Below, piece after piece: positions 15,220 to 23,680 of a DNA stretch of 28,571 bases (position 1 is the first letter of the stretch; each line of letters starts with the position of its first letter). The notes beneath the pieces are model-generated. The model saw only the letters and a program-made list of their open reading frames with translations, did no database searches and was not told the origin of the DNA. The stretch is from Acetobacteraceae bacterium UBA6159 (GTDB lineage Bacteria > Pseudomonadota > Alphaproteobacteria > Acetobacterales > Acetobacteraceae), in contig DIUL01000114.1 in assembly GCA_002422345.1 (NCBI GenBank), forward strand, positions 1-28,571. The letters are read 5' to 3'. The position numbers and the translations under genes are program-made.

Positions 15220-15486
15220 ATGAACCACAAGCACCGCGCCGTTCTGCACAGCCTGTTCGCCCATCCGATCAGCAGCAACATCGACCCGAAGCTGGTCCGC
15301 TCCGTTTTGGAGGAAATCGGCGCGGAGGTGTCTCACGGCGGGCATGGGCAGTTGATGGTCAAGCTGAACGGCCACACGCATGGGTTTCACGACACGCATC
15401 ACAGCCTCTCGAAGGACGAGGTTTCCTCGGTCCGGAAGTTCCTGGAAAGCGCGGGCGTTGACCCGGCGCGCGATTACCCGCTGTAG
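15220..15486 (+). CDS. HicA-like small protein, no antitoxin partner
   Basis: An 88-residue protein. The layout is HRAVLHSLFAHPISSNI, then VRSVLEEIGAEV, then a His-rich centre (HGGHGQLMVKLNGHTHGFHDTHH), then SVRKFLESAGVDP. It matches a widespread family often annotated as HicA-like toxins: the N-terminal helix with FAxPxSxNI, an LGAEV strand and a C-terminal VRKFLExxGV helix. True HicA toxins have one catalytic His in a GSH-type motif and are paired with HicB; no HicB is visible here, so toxin activity is doubtful. The ATG is preceded by GAGAGGGAG about 10 bases upstream. An FNR-like site and a structured repeat lie just upstream, and a terminator-like hairpin follows. Confidence 0.7.
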   Translation: MNHKHRAVLHSLFAHPISSNIDPKLVRSVLEEIGAEVSHGGHGQLMVKLNGHTHGFHDTHHSLSKDEVSSVRKFLESAGVDPARDYPL

Positions 15487-15495
15487 GTCGCGCCT

Positions 15496-15520
15496 GCACG
15501 GTTGGAAAAGACCGTGCTTT
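15496..15520 (+). terminator. Terminator-like hairpin after the HicA-like gene
   Basis: GCACGGT (15496-15502) pairs with ACCGTGC (15511-15517) around an 8-nt loop and is followed by TTTCCC. It starts 10 bp after the stop codon. It would separate the HicA-like gene from paaG. Confidence 0.6.
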
Positions 15521-15531
15521 CCCTGATACAA

Positions 15532-15574
15532 CGCCTCCCGGATCGGGTCCCAAGGCCCGACGACCCGGGAGGCG
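15532..15574 (+). promoter_or_regulatory. Nested hairpin sequestering the paaG ribosome-binding site
   Basis: CGCCTCCCGG (15532-15541) pairs perfectly with CCGGGAGGCG (15565-15574). Inside, TCGGG (15543-15547) pairs with CCCGA (15556-15560) around an 8-nt loop. The Shine-Dalgarno sequence GGGAGG (15567-15572) is entirely inside the outer stem, 8 bases before the paaG ATG. If transcribed from upstream, the stem would hide the ribosome site. This suggests translational control or a DNA-level operator; no known riboswitch class is recognised. Confidence 0.5.
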
Positions 15575-15580
15575 CGTGCA

Positions 15581-16369
15581 ATGACCGACGATATTCGCGT
15601 GGAGCGGCAGGACGGCTGGTGCCGGCTGGTGATGAACCGGCCCGAAAAGCTCAATGCCGTCAACGCGCCCATGCTGCTGCGCCTGATCGCGGCGATCGAC
15701 GCGGCCGAGGCTGATCCCGCCACCCGCGCCGTGCTGCTGACCGGAGAGGGACGGGGGTTTTGCTCGGGCCAGGAACTCGGTCCGGACGTGACGCCAGGGC
15801 CGAACGGGCCGCCGGATCTGGAGGCCCTGGCTGGCACGTACCACCATGAGGTCGTGCGCCGCATCCGGGCCTCCCGCCTGCCGTTCGTCGCGGCGGTGAA
15901 CGGCGTTGCCGCGGGGGCGGGGGCGAGCTTCGCATTGGCCTGCGACATCGTCCTGGCGGCAAAATCGGCGCGCTTCGTGCAGGCCTTCGTGCGGATCGGC
16001 CTGGTGCCGGATTCGGGCGCGACCTTCCTGCTCACCCACACCATCGGCGAAGCCCGCGCCCGCGCCCTCGCCATGCTCGGCGACGCGATCGACGCCGAGA
16101 CGGCGGCGGGCTGGGGCATGATCTGGCGGGCGGTGGACGATGCGGACCTTGGGGCCGAGGCGGAAAAGCTCACCGCGCAACTGTCCCGCGCGCCCACGGC
16201 GTCCCTGGCCGCGATGAAAAGGCTTTTCGCCGTCGCCGGCACGAACACGCTCGACGCGCAGCTTGACCTGGAGGCGAAGTTGCAGGGCGACGCCGGCCGG
16301 TCGGCGGACTTCGCCGAGGGTGTGCAGGCGTTCCGGGAAAAGCGTCCGCCGGTGTTCCGGGGACAATGA
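15581..16369 (+). CDS. paaG: Enoyl-CoA hydratase/isomerase, PaaG-type
   Basis: A 262-residue crotonase-fold enzyme. The PaaG role is isomerisation of ring-1,2-epoxyphenylacetyl-CoA to the oxepin in aerobic phenylacetate breakdown. Supporting stretches are GEGRGFCSGQELG near 55-67 (oxyanion hole), AAVNGVAAGAGASFALACDIVLAA near 104-127, and FVQAFVRIGLVPDSGAT near 131-148, whose Asp is the predicted catalytic acid. QAFVRIGLVPDSG is characteristic of PaaG rather than general hydratases. It is first in a tight paaG-paaI-paaK operon. Its stop overlaps the paaI start by 4 bp (ATGA), which implies coupling. The ribosome site is inside a hairpin. A broader enoyl-CoA hydratase role is the main alternative. 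Confidence 0.85.
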   Translation: MTDDIRVERQDGWCRLVMNRPEKLNAVNAPMLLRLIAAIDAAEADPATRAVLLTGEGRGFCSGQELGPDVTPGPNGPPDLEALAGTYHHEVVRRIRASRLPFVAAVNGVAAGAGASFALACDIVLAAKSARFVQAFVRIGLVPDSGATFLLTHTIGEARARALAMLGDAIDAETAAGWGMIWRAVDDADLGAEAEKLTAQLSRAPTASLAAMKRLFAVAGTNTLDAQLDLEAKLQGDAGRSADFAEGVQAFREKRPPVFRGQ

Positions 16370-16800
16370 TGCGATCCCCGGCCGAGATGGCGCGGGCCTG
16401 CGCGGACGCGATGCTGCGCGAGGACAAGGCAACGCACGGCCTGGGCATCGCGCTGGATGATGTCGGCGCCGGAACGGCGCGGATGTCGATGACGGTGCGC
16501 CCCGACATGGTCAACGGGCATGGCATCTGTCATGGCGGGTTCATCTTCACGCTCGCGGATTCGACGTTCGCCTTTGCCTGCAACGCCTATGGCGACCGCG
16601 CGGTGGCGCATCACAATGAGATCACCTTTGTCCGCCCCGGCCGCCTCGGCGAAACACTGACCGCCACGGCCGAGGAACGGGTCCGCGCCGGCCGCTCCGG
16701 CATCTATGACGTGCGCGTGACCGGGGCCGATGGCGGTGTCGTTGCCGAAATGCGTGGCCATTCCCGCCTGGCCGGCGGGCGTTTCTTCGCGGAGGATTGA
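16366..16800 (+). CDS. paaI: Hydroxyphenylacetyl-CoA thioesterase PaaI
   Basis: A 144-residue hot-dog-fold thioesterase. It hydrolyses CoA esters of (hydroxylated) phenylacetate, thought to rescue CoA when the Paa pathway stalls. The signature is MVNGHGICHGGFIFTLADSTFAFACN (about 48-73), with HGG and the catalytic Asp65; AHHNEITFVRPGRLGETLTATAEE follows. Two adjacent ATGs exist (16366 and 16369); the first overlaps the paaG stop, so coupling makes either workable. It ends 3 bp before paaK. The gene order G-I-K within one operon supports the phenylacetate assignment better than the single sequences do. Confidence 0.92.
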   Translation: MMRSPAEMARACADAMLREDKATHGLGIALDDVGAGTARMSMTVRPDMVNGHGICHGGFIFTLADSTFAFACNAYGDRAVAHHNEITFVRPGRLGETLTATAEERVRAGRSGIYDVRVTGADGGVVAEMRGHSRLAGGRFFAED

Positions 16801-16803
16801 CCC

Positions 16804-18093
16804 ATGGCTGGACTGGATCCGATCGAAACCGCCTCCCGCGACGAAATCGCGGCGTTGCAGTTGGAACGGCTGCGCTGGACGCTGAACCATGCCTATACGA
16901 ATGTCGTGCACTACAAGGCGGCGTTCGACGCGGCGGGCGTGCATCCGGATGATTGCGGGTCACTGAGCGATCTGGCGCGGTTTCCCTTCACCGCGAAGGA
17001 TGATCTCCGCCGCAACTATCCGTTTGGGTTGTTCGCGGTGCCGCGCGAGAAGATCGTGCGGATTCATGCGTCCTCAGGCACGACCGGCAAGCCCACCGTT
17101 GTCGGCTACACAGCCCGAGACCTTGATACCTGGGCCGCGGTCGCGGAACGCTCCCTGTACGCGGCCGGCGCGCGGGCAGGGATGATCCTGCACAACGCCT
17201 ATGGCTATGGGCTCTTCACCGGCGGCCTCGGCGTTCATTACGGCGGGGAACGGTTGGGCATGAGCGTGGTGCCGATCTCGGGCGGCATGACGGAACGGCA
17301 GGTGCAACTGATCCTGGACTTCAAGCCCGAGGTCATCACCGTCACCCCCAGCTACATGCTGGCGATCCTGGATGAGTTCCGCCGCCAGGGGATCGATCCG
17401 CGCTCGACGTCATTGCGGATCGGTATCTTCGGCGCCGAACCCTGGACCAACGCGATGCGCGCGGAGATCGAGGCCGGCTTCGCGATGGATGCCGTCGACA
17501 TCTACGGGTTGTCGGAAGTCATCGGCCCCGGCGTGGCCAGCGAATGCGTCGAAACCAAGGACGGGCTGCATATCTGGGAGGATCATTTCTACCCCGAGGT
17601 GATCGACCCCGAGACCGGCGCCGTGCTGCCTGATGGATCGGTGGGCGAACTCGTGTTCACGTCACTGACAAAGGAAGGCATGCCGGTCATCCGCTACCGC
17701 ACCCGCGACCTGACCAGGCTGCTGCCGGGGACGGCGCGGACGATGCGGCGGATGGAGAAGGTGACGGGCCGTTCCGATGACATGATGATCGTGCGCGGTG
17801 TGAACATGTTCCCGACGCAGGTCGAGGAGCAGTTGCTGAAAACCGACGGCCTGACCGGGCACTACCAGATCATCCTGACCCGCGAGGGTCGGATGGACGA
17901 CGTGGCGATCCATGTCGAGGCCCGGTCGGATTTCTACCGCCCCGGCGCGATGGCCGAACCCGAGGCGGCGGTGGTGGCACGCATCAAGGACACGATCGGC
18001 CTGACGACTCGCGTTATCATCGAACCCCCCGGCACTGTAGAACGGTCCCAGGGGAAAGCTCGGCGGGTGATCGACCGGCGCCCTAAGGATTAA
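16804..18093 (+). CDS. paaK: Phenylacetate-CoA ligase PaaK
   Basis: A 429-residue AMP-forming ligase that activates phenylacetate to phenylacetyl-CoA, the entry step of the Paa pathway. The P-loop-like motif HASSGTTGKPTVVGY begins at residue 89. YGLSEVIGPGVASECVE near 234-250 and RYRTRDLTRLLPG near 298-310 are the adenylate and hinge regions. The RSDDMMIVRGVNMFPTQVE stretch near 323-341 is the classic C-terminal PaaK motif, ending with a QGKARRVIDRR tail whose Lys is in the expected catalytic position. Length is normal. It starts 3 bp after paaI. Its stop codon overlaps the glnD stop on the other strand by 3 bp, so no terminator separates these convergent operons. Confidence 0.96.
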   Translation: MAGLDPIETASRDEIAALQLERLRWTLNHAYTNVVHYKAAFDAAGVHPDDCGSLSDLARFPFTAKDDLRRNYPFGLFAVPREKIVRIHASSGTTGKPTVVGYTARDLDTWAAVAERSLYAAGARAGMILHNAYGYGLFTGGLGVHYGGERLGMSVVPISGGMTERQVQLILDFKPEVITVTPSYMLAILDEFRRQGIDPRSTSLRIGIFGAEPWTNAMRAEIEAGFAMDAVDIYGLSEVIGPGVASECVETKDGLHIWEDHFYPEVIDPETGAVLPDGSVGELVFTSLTKEGMPVIRYRTRDLTRLLPGTARTMRRMEKVTGRSDDMMIVRGVNMFPTQVEEQLLKTDGLTGHYQIILTREGRMDDVAIHVEARSDFYRPGAMAEPEAAVVARIKDTIGLTTRVIIEPPGTVERSQGKARRVIDRRPKD

Positions 18094-20912
18094 GCCGCGG
18101 CACTCCGCCGCGTCCGCCGCGGGGCTACCACGGCGCCGGCGGCGGCCGGGGGCGCCGCTTCCTCGGGCGGGGACAGCGCCTTCAGCAGCGCGTCGCGCAA
18201 CTGATTGAGCTTGCGTTCGTTCTCGATCTTCAGCCCGAACACGTCCTTCACATAGAACACGTCGACCGCGCGCACGCCGTAGGTGGACACATGGGCGGAG
18301 GCGATCTGCACGCCCTCGTCGCTCATGGCCGCGGTGACGTCATGCAGCAGGCCGGGGCGGTCACGGCCATTGACCTCGACGACCGTGTATTTGTTGGACG
18401 CATGGTTGTCGAACACCACGCGCGGCGGCACGTGGATAGCGTTCATCCGCCGGCCCAGCAGGGCCTTTTGCAGCTTGCGGATTTCCGTGGGCAGGCGGAT
18501 GCGGCCGGACAGGGCCTGCTCGATCAGCACGGACAGCTTCGCGATCCGGTGCGGCGCGTCGAAGGTGCCGCCGGCGGCGTCCTGCACCCAGAATGTGTCC
18601 AGCGCCATGCCATTGGTCATCGTATGGATGCGCGCATCGACGATCGAGGCACCGGCGACGGCCAGCGCCCCGGAAATCTTGCTGAACAGTCCTGGATGGT
18701 CGGAGCAGTAGACCGTCACCTCGGTCACCGCGCGGGCCGGCAAGGGCTGCGTGTCGACGGTCAGCGGGGCCTGGCGCTGTTCGGCGTCCCGCATCAGGCG
18801 GGCATGGCGGGCATGGGACTCGGGATCGAAGGACAACCAGTAGCCCGGGTAGCCCAGGCCGTTGAACCACTCGATCTCCTCGGGCTTCCAGTCCTGCAGA
18901 AGGGAGGTCGCGGCCTGCCTGGCGCGCTGAACGCGCATGTCGCGCTCGGTCGTGGACAGGCCGCCGGCCAGCACCTCGGCCACGCGGGCATAGACTTCCC
19001 GCAGCAATGTCGCCTTCCAGCCGTTCCAGACCTTGGGCGACACGGCGCGCATGTCGGCCACCGTCAGGATCAGCAGCAGGCGCAGGCGTTCCGGCGACTG
19101 GATCGTTTCCGCCAGGTCCATGATCGTCTTGGGATCATCGATGTCGCGCTTGAAGGCCGTCGCGCTCAGCAGCAGATGATGCAGCACCAGCCAGGAAACG
19201 GTTTCCGTTTCCTCGGCCGACAGACCCAAGGACGGGCAGACCTGCAAGGCCAGTTCGGCGCCCAGGACGGAATGGTCCCCACCGCGGCCCTTGCAGATAT
19301 CGTGCAGGATCATCGCCATGTACAGCGACCGGCGCGACTGGACATTGGCCACCAGATTGGAGGCGACGGGTGCCACCTCGGCCAGTTCGCCGCGTTCCAG
19401 CGTGTTCAGGACGCGCACCGCTTCGATCGTATGCTCATCGACGGTGAAGATGTGATAGGTGTCGAACTGCATCTGCCCGACGATGCGGGCCCAGTCGGGC
19501 ATGTAACGGCCGAAGAACCCCGTCTCGTTCATGATGCCGAGCCATTTGGCCCCGTCGGGGTGGAGGCTGCCGGCGCGGCGGTCGGGTTCCTTCCCGCACA
19601 GCAGGTCCATGAACATCGCCGCGGCCTTGGGATCATCGCGCAGGGCGATGGCGCGCCGTTCGTTCTGGATCAGGGACCGCAGCGCCAGCGGATGCAGGTC
19701 GAGGTTGCGGTCGCGGGCGATGCGCAGGATGCGTAGCATCTGGATCGGTTCGGCGTCGAAGCCGCGCCCGGTGATCGGCATCAGCTTGCCTTCCGCCAGC
19801 ACGAAGCCGGCATCGAGCAGGGCCTTGTCGGTCTCGGCTTCCACCGCCGGCGGGCCGAGGGCGGAGCGCAGGATGGCGGGTTCCAGGATGCGGGTCAGGC
19901 GGGCGATTTCGCGGGCGGTCAGGAAGTAGTGGCGCATGAAGCGTTCCACCCCGTCCTGCTTGCCATGGCGCGTGTAGCCCATGCGCGCGCCGACGACCGG
20001 TTGCAGGTCGAAGGTCAGGCGTTCCTCGGCGCGTCCGGCGACGTAATGCAGATGGAAGCGGACGGTCCACAGGAACTCCCACGCGCGCCGTCCGTGGCGG
20101 GCTTCCTGTTGCGTCAGGATGCCGCCGAGATCGGCGAGTTCACCCATGGTCTGCGTGTCGAAGACGTAGCGCGCGATCCAGTACAGGGTTTGCAGGTCGC
20201 GCAGGCCGCCGCGGCCTTCCTTGACGTTGGGCTCCACCATGAACGGGCTGTCGCCATAGCGGCGGTGGCGCGCGGCGCGTTCGGCCTGCTTGGCGGCGAT
20301 GTAGTCGGCGGCGCCCGCGTCCTTGCAGGCGGCGCGGAAGCTGCGGTGGAAGTCGCTGAACAGCCCCAGGTCGCCGGCCACGTGGCGCGCATCCAGAAGC
20401 GCGGTCCGGATCGTGGTGTCCTTGGCGCCCTCGGTCAGGCAATCCTCGATAGAGCGGGTAGCGTGCCCGACTTTCAGCCCCAGATCCCAGAGGAAATAGA
20501 GCATGTACTCGACGATCCGCAGCGTGTCGGGCGACGGGTCCTCGGCGGTCAGGAACAGCAGGTCGATATCGCTGAACGGCGCCAGCACGCCGCGGCCATA
20601 GCCGCCGGTCGCGGCGATCGCCAATTCCTCGGGTTCCCCCAGATCGGCGTCGTTGACCGCGTGGTCGTACAGCGACGACACCACGCCATCGACCAGCGCG
20701 CCCAGCAGCCGGGCGGCCTGCAGGCCGGTGAGCTGTTCCTGCTCGAACGCGTGCTGGACATAGGTCTGGATGCGGGCGAGGTGACGGCGGAACGCGGCCA
20801 GTGCGGCCTCACGCGATACGCCGCCCGGTTCGGCCGCGAGTTGCGCCATCGTATCCGTCAGGATCGACGCGGCGGCCTCGGGCGCACGGGGCAGGGGGAT
20901 GGGGGTCAGCAT
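18090..20912 (-). CDS. glnD: Bifunctional PII uridylyltransferase/uridylyl-removing enzyme GlnD
   Basis: A 940-residue nitrogen sensor that uridylylates PII (GlnB/GlnK) when glutamine is low and removes UMP when it is high. Order: nucleotidyltransferase domain with GGYGRG (103-108) and the metal-binding SDIDLLF (114-120); PII-uridylyl linker; HD phosphohydrolase domain with HTIEAV upstream and LHDICKGRGGDHS (His537, Asp538); and two ACT domains for glutamine binding (DHPGLFSKISG near 735, RDRPGLLHDVTAAM near 850). A Pro/Ala and Arg-rich tail ends the protein. Length is normal. The ATG has no good Shine-Dalgarno sequence and lies 10 bp after the mutS stop, so it depends on coupling or readthrough from mutS. 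This mutS-glnD order is common in Alphaproteobacteria. Confidence 0.97.
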   Translation of the reverse strand: MLTPIPLPRAPEAAASILTDTMAQLAAEPGGVSREAALAAFRRHLARIQTYVQHAFEQEQLTGLQAARLLGALVDGVVSSLYDHAVNDADLGEPEELAIAATGGYGRGVLAPFSDIDLLFLTAEDPSPDTLRIVEYMLYFLWDLGLKVGHATRSIEDCLTEGAKDTTIRTALLDARHVAGDLGLFSDFHRSFRAACKDAGAADYIAAKQAERAARHRRYGDSPFMVEPNVKEGRGGLRDLQTLYWIARYVFDTQTMGELADLGGILTQQEARHGRRAWEFLWTVRFHLHYVAGRAEERLTFDLQPVVGARMGYTRHGKQDGVERFMRHYFLTAREIARLTRILEPAILRSALGPPAVEAETDKALLDAGFVLAEGKLMPITGRGFDAEPIQMLRILRIARDRNLDLHPLALRSLIQNERRAIALRDDPKAAAMFMDLLCGKEPDRRAGSLHPDGAKWLGIMNETGFFGRYMPDWARIVGQMQFDTYHIFTVDEHTIEAVRVLNTLERGELAEVAPVASNLVANVQSRRSLYMAMILHDICKGRGGDHSVLGAELALQVCPSLGLSAEETETVSWLVLHHLLLSATAFKRDIDDPKTIMDLAETIQSPERLRLLLILTVADMRAVSPKVWNGWKATLLREVYARVAEVLAGGLSTTERDMRVQRARQAATSLLQDWKPEEIEWFNGLGYPGYWLSFDPESHARHARLMRDAEQRQAPLTVDTQPLPARAVTEVTVYCSDHPGLFSKISGALAVAGASIVDARIHTMTNGMALDTFWVQDAAGGTFDAPHRIAKLSVLIEQALSGRIRLPTEIRKLQKALLGRRMNAIHVPPRVVFDNHASNKYTVVEVNGRDRPGLLHDVTAAMSDEGVQIASAHVSTYGVRAVDVFYVKDVFGLKIENERKLNQLRDALLKALSPPEEAAPPAAAGAVVAPRRTRRSAAA

Positions 20913-20922
20913 TGCGGTAATG

Positions 20923-23565
20923 CTACTCGCTCGGATCGCCGACGGGAACAGCTAGAAGCGCCTTCAGGCGATACAAGGCCGCCAAGGCGTCGCGCGGGGA
21001 CATGCTGTCGGGATCGAGTTCGGCCAAGGTTGCAGTCACAGGGTCGGGTTTTCGTTCGGGCGGTGGTTCTTCGGGCGGTTTCATCGCGGCCGCGAAAAGA
21101 GGCAGCGTGCCCAGCGGCGCGCCCGCGCCCTGGGGGCCGCCGTGCTTTTCGAGCGCCGTCAGCAGCGCGCCCGCCCGCCGGACCACCGGCGCCGGCACAC
21201 CCGCGAGTTCGGCGACATGCACGCCCCAGGACCGTCCGGCCGATCCCTCGGCGACCTCGTGCAGGAAAACGACCGTGCCTTTCCATTCCTTCACCCGCAT
21301 CGTGTGCGGCCGCAGCCGGGGCAGCCGGTCGGCCAGGCCCGCAAGCTCGTGGAAATGTGTGGCGAAAATAGTGCGGCAGCGGATGGCGGAGTGCAGGGCC
21401 TCCAGCACCGCCCAGGCGATCGCGAGGCCGTCCAGTGTTGCTGTGCCGCGGCCGATCTCATCGACCACGACCAGGGAGCGGGGGCCGGCCTGGTGCAGGA
21501 TGGCGGCTGTTTCCGTCATTTCGACCATGAAGGTGGATCGGCCGCGGGCCAGGTCGTCGGCGGCGCCCACGCGGCTGAACAGGCGGTCGACGGCGCCGAT
21601 ATGGGCGGATTCGGCCGGCACCGGCAGGCCCGCCTGGGCGAGGATGACGATCAGGGCGTTCTGCCGGAGGAAGGTGGATTTGCCGGCCATGTTCGGTCCG
21701 GTCAGCAGCAGCACCCGGCGGTCGGCGGAGATGTCGCAATGGTTCGGCACGAAGGCGGCCTGGCCGGCGATGGCGCTTTCCACCACGGGATGGCGGCCGG
21801 CGCGGATCAGGAAATCGTCGCCCTCGGTCACGACGGGTCGGGTCCAGGTGCCGGATTCCGCGAGCCTCGCGGCGGATTGGGTGACATCGAGGAAGGCCAG
21901 CGCGTCGGCGCAGGCGGCCAAGGTGTCCGCCTCGGCCAGGGCGGACTGGGTCAGGTGGGTGAAGATCGCGCGTTCGCGTTCGGCGGCGCGCCCGCCGGCC
22001 TCGGTGATTTTCCTGTCGAGTTCGGACAGTTCCGCGAGCGTAAAGCGGGCGCCGTTGGCCATGCCCTGGCGGAGCGTCAGTTCGGGGAAGTCGCGCAGTT
22101 TCTCGACGGAGGCGGCGGGGGCCTCGATCACATAGCCCAGCTGCGCGTGGTGGCGGATCTTCAGCGACGCGACGCCGAAGCGCTGGGCGTAGTCGAGTTG
22201 CAGGCTGCTGACGACCCGGCGGCTGTCATCGCGCAACGCGCGGTGGGCGTCGAGTTCGCCATCGAAGCCGGCGCGGATCACGTTGCCGTCATCGAGGCGC
22301 GGCGGCACCGGATCGGCCAGCGCGTCGGCGAGTTGCCGTTCCAGGTCCGACCCGACCGGCAGGGCGGCGCGGGCGGCGGCCAGCGTCTGGGGCAAAGGGC
22401 TGTCCAGCGCCTGGGCCGCTCGGCTGGCTGTCCCCAGGCCGTCGCGCAGGGCGGCGAGGTCGCGGGGGCCGCCTCGGTTCAGCGACATGCGCCCCAGCGC
22501 GCGGGCGATGTCGGGGGTGGCGCGGAGGGCGGCGCGGAGGGCCGTGGTCGCCTCGGGGTTGGCCAGCATCCAGGACCAGGCGTCCTGGCGGTCGGCGATG
22601 GCGATGGGATCGGTCAACGGCGAGGCGAGCCATCCGGCCAGCATGCGGGCGCCAGCCGGGGTCAATGTGCGTTGCAGGGCGGAGATCAGCGTGTGCTGCG
22701 CGCCGCCGTCGCGGGAGCGATGGATTTCCAGGCTGGCCCTGGTGGCGGCATCCATCGCCAGCACCCCGTGCTCCCCCTGCGGTTCGGGGCGGGACAGGCG
22801 GGGCAGGGCGCCGGCCTGGGTCACGCGGACGTAGTCCAGCGCGAGGGCGGCGGCGATGGCTTCCCCATCCGTGAAGGTGCCGAAGGCGTCCAGGCTGACG
22901 GCGCCGAAGGCTTCGGCCAGGCGGCGGCGGGCGACGAGGGGCGGGGAGGGGATCTGCAACGGCGCGCGCCGGTCGGCCCAATCACCCAGGTTAAGCGTTT
23001 CGGGGGCGAGGATTTCGGCGGCCTCCAACCGGCCCAGCAACGCGGGGAGGTCGGCGAGGGGCTGGGCGGCGGTTTCGAACACACCGGTCGAGACATCCAG
23101 CCAGGCGGCGCCGACCTGGTCCCGGTCCTGCGCCAGGGCCAGCAGCAGGTTGGGGCGGCCGGCTTCGAGGAGGGTTTCCTCGGTGATCGTGCCCGGCGTC
23201 ACCAGGCGGACGACGGCGCGCCGGATCGGGGTCTTGGTGCCGGCGGGGCGGGATTTCGGGTCCTCCATCTGCTCGACGATCGCAACCCGGAAGCCGCGGC
23301 GGATGAGGCGGAGGAGATAGGTCTCGGCGGCATGATGGGGCACGCCGCACATCGGGATCGGCATGCCGGCGTGCTCGCCGCGATGGGACAGAGCGATGTC
23401 GAGCGCGGCGGCGGCGGCCTCGGCGTCGGCGAAGAACAGTTCGTAGAAGTCGCCCATGCGGAAGAACAGCAGGGCGTCGGGATGGTCGGCCTTGGCGGCG
23501 AACCATTGCGTCATCGCGGGCGTGGCGCCCTTGGCGTCGGGAATGGCGGAGAGATCGGCGGGCAT
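20923..23565 (-). CDS. mutS: DNA mismatch repair protein MutS
   Basis: An 880-residue mismatch sensor. The N-terminal mismatch wedge is FRMGDFYELF, with Phe40 and Glu42 as the FxE pair. PIPMCGVPHHAAETYLLRL follows. The ATPase has Walker A TGPNMAGKSTFLRQN (Lys629), Walker B VVVDEIGRGTATLDG (Glu703) and the FATHFHELAGL motif. The C-terminus (SMSPRDALAALYRLKALL) is the usual small dimer/tetramer region. The chosen ATG gives the normal 15-20 residue lead before MTQWFAAKADHPD; it has no strong ribosome site, and in-frame codons further upstream are not MutS-like. First gene of mutS-glnD and divergent from the MmgE/PrpD gene, with a 115-bp gap lacking an obvious promoter. Confidence 0.97.
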   Translation of the reverse strand: MPADLSAIPDAKGATPAMTQWFAAKADHPDALLFFRMGDFYELFFADAEAAAAALDIALSHRGEHAGMPIPMCGVPHHAAETYLLRLIRRGFRVAIVEQMEDPKSRPAGTKTPIRRAVVRLVTPGTITEETLLEAGRPNLLLALAQDRDQVGAAWLDVSTGVFETAAQPLADLPALLGRLEAAEILAPETLNLGDWADRRAPLQIPSPPLVARRRLAEAFGAVSLDAFGTFTDGEAIAAALALDYVRVTQAGALPRLSRPEPQGEHGVLAMDAATRASLEIHRSRDGGAQHTLISALQRTLTPAGARMLAGWLASPLTDPIAIADRQDAWSWMLANPEATTALRAALRATPDIARALGRMSLNRGGPRDLAALRDGLGTASRAAQALDSPLPQTLAAARAALPVGSDLERQLADALADPVPPRLDDGNVIRAGFDGELDAHRALRDDSRRVVSSLQLDYAQRFGVASLKIRHHAQLGYVIEAPAASVEKLRDFPELTLRQGMANGARFTLAELSELDRKITEAGGRAAERERAIFTHLTQSALAEADTLAACADALAFLDVTQSAARLAESGTWTRPVVTEGDDFLIRAGRHPVVESAIAGQAAFVPNHCDISADRRVLLLTGPNMAGKSTFLRQNALIVILAQAGLPVPAESAHIGAVDRLFSRVGAADDLARGRSTFMVEMTETAAILHQAGPRSLVVVDEIGRGTATLDGLAIAWAVLEALHSAIRCRTIFATHFHELAGLADRLPRLRPHTMRVKEWKGTVVFLHEVAEGSAGRSWGVHVAELAGVPAPVVRRAGALLTALEKHGGPQGAGAPLGTLPLFAAAMKPPEEPPPERKPDPVTATLAELDPDSMSPRDALAALYRLKALLAVPVGDPSE

Positions 23566-23680
23566 CGCGGCAGCATACAGGGCGTCGGAGATTTTGGCGC
23601 GGGGGGTGTTGCCGGATGCTCTTTCCCGGGGCGGGGATTTCGGCCAGGATGCTGGCAAAACCCAACGAGGATTTCGCACC

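Noticed and set aside
15220..15486. HicAB toxin-antitoxin system
   Set aside because: No HicB-like gene is on either side; the next gene is paaG.
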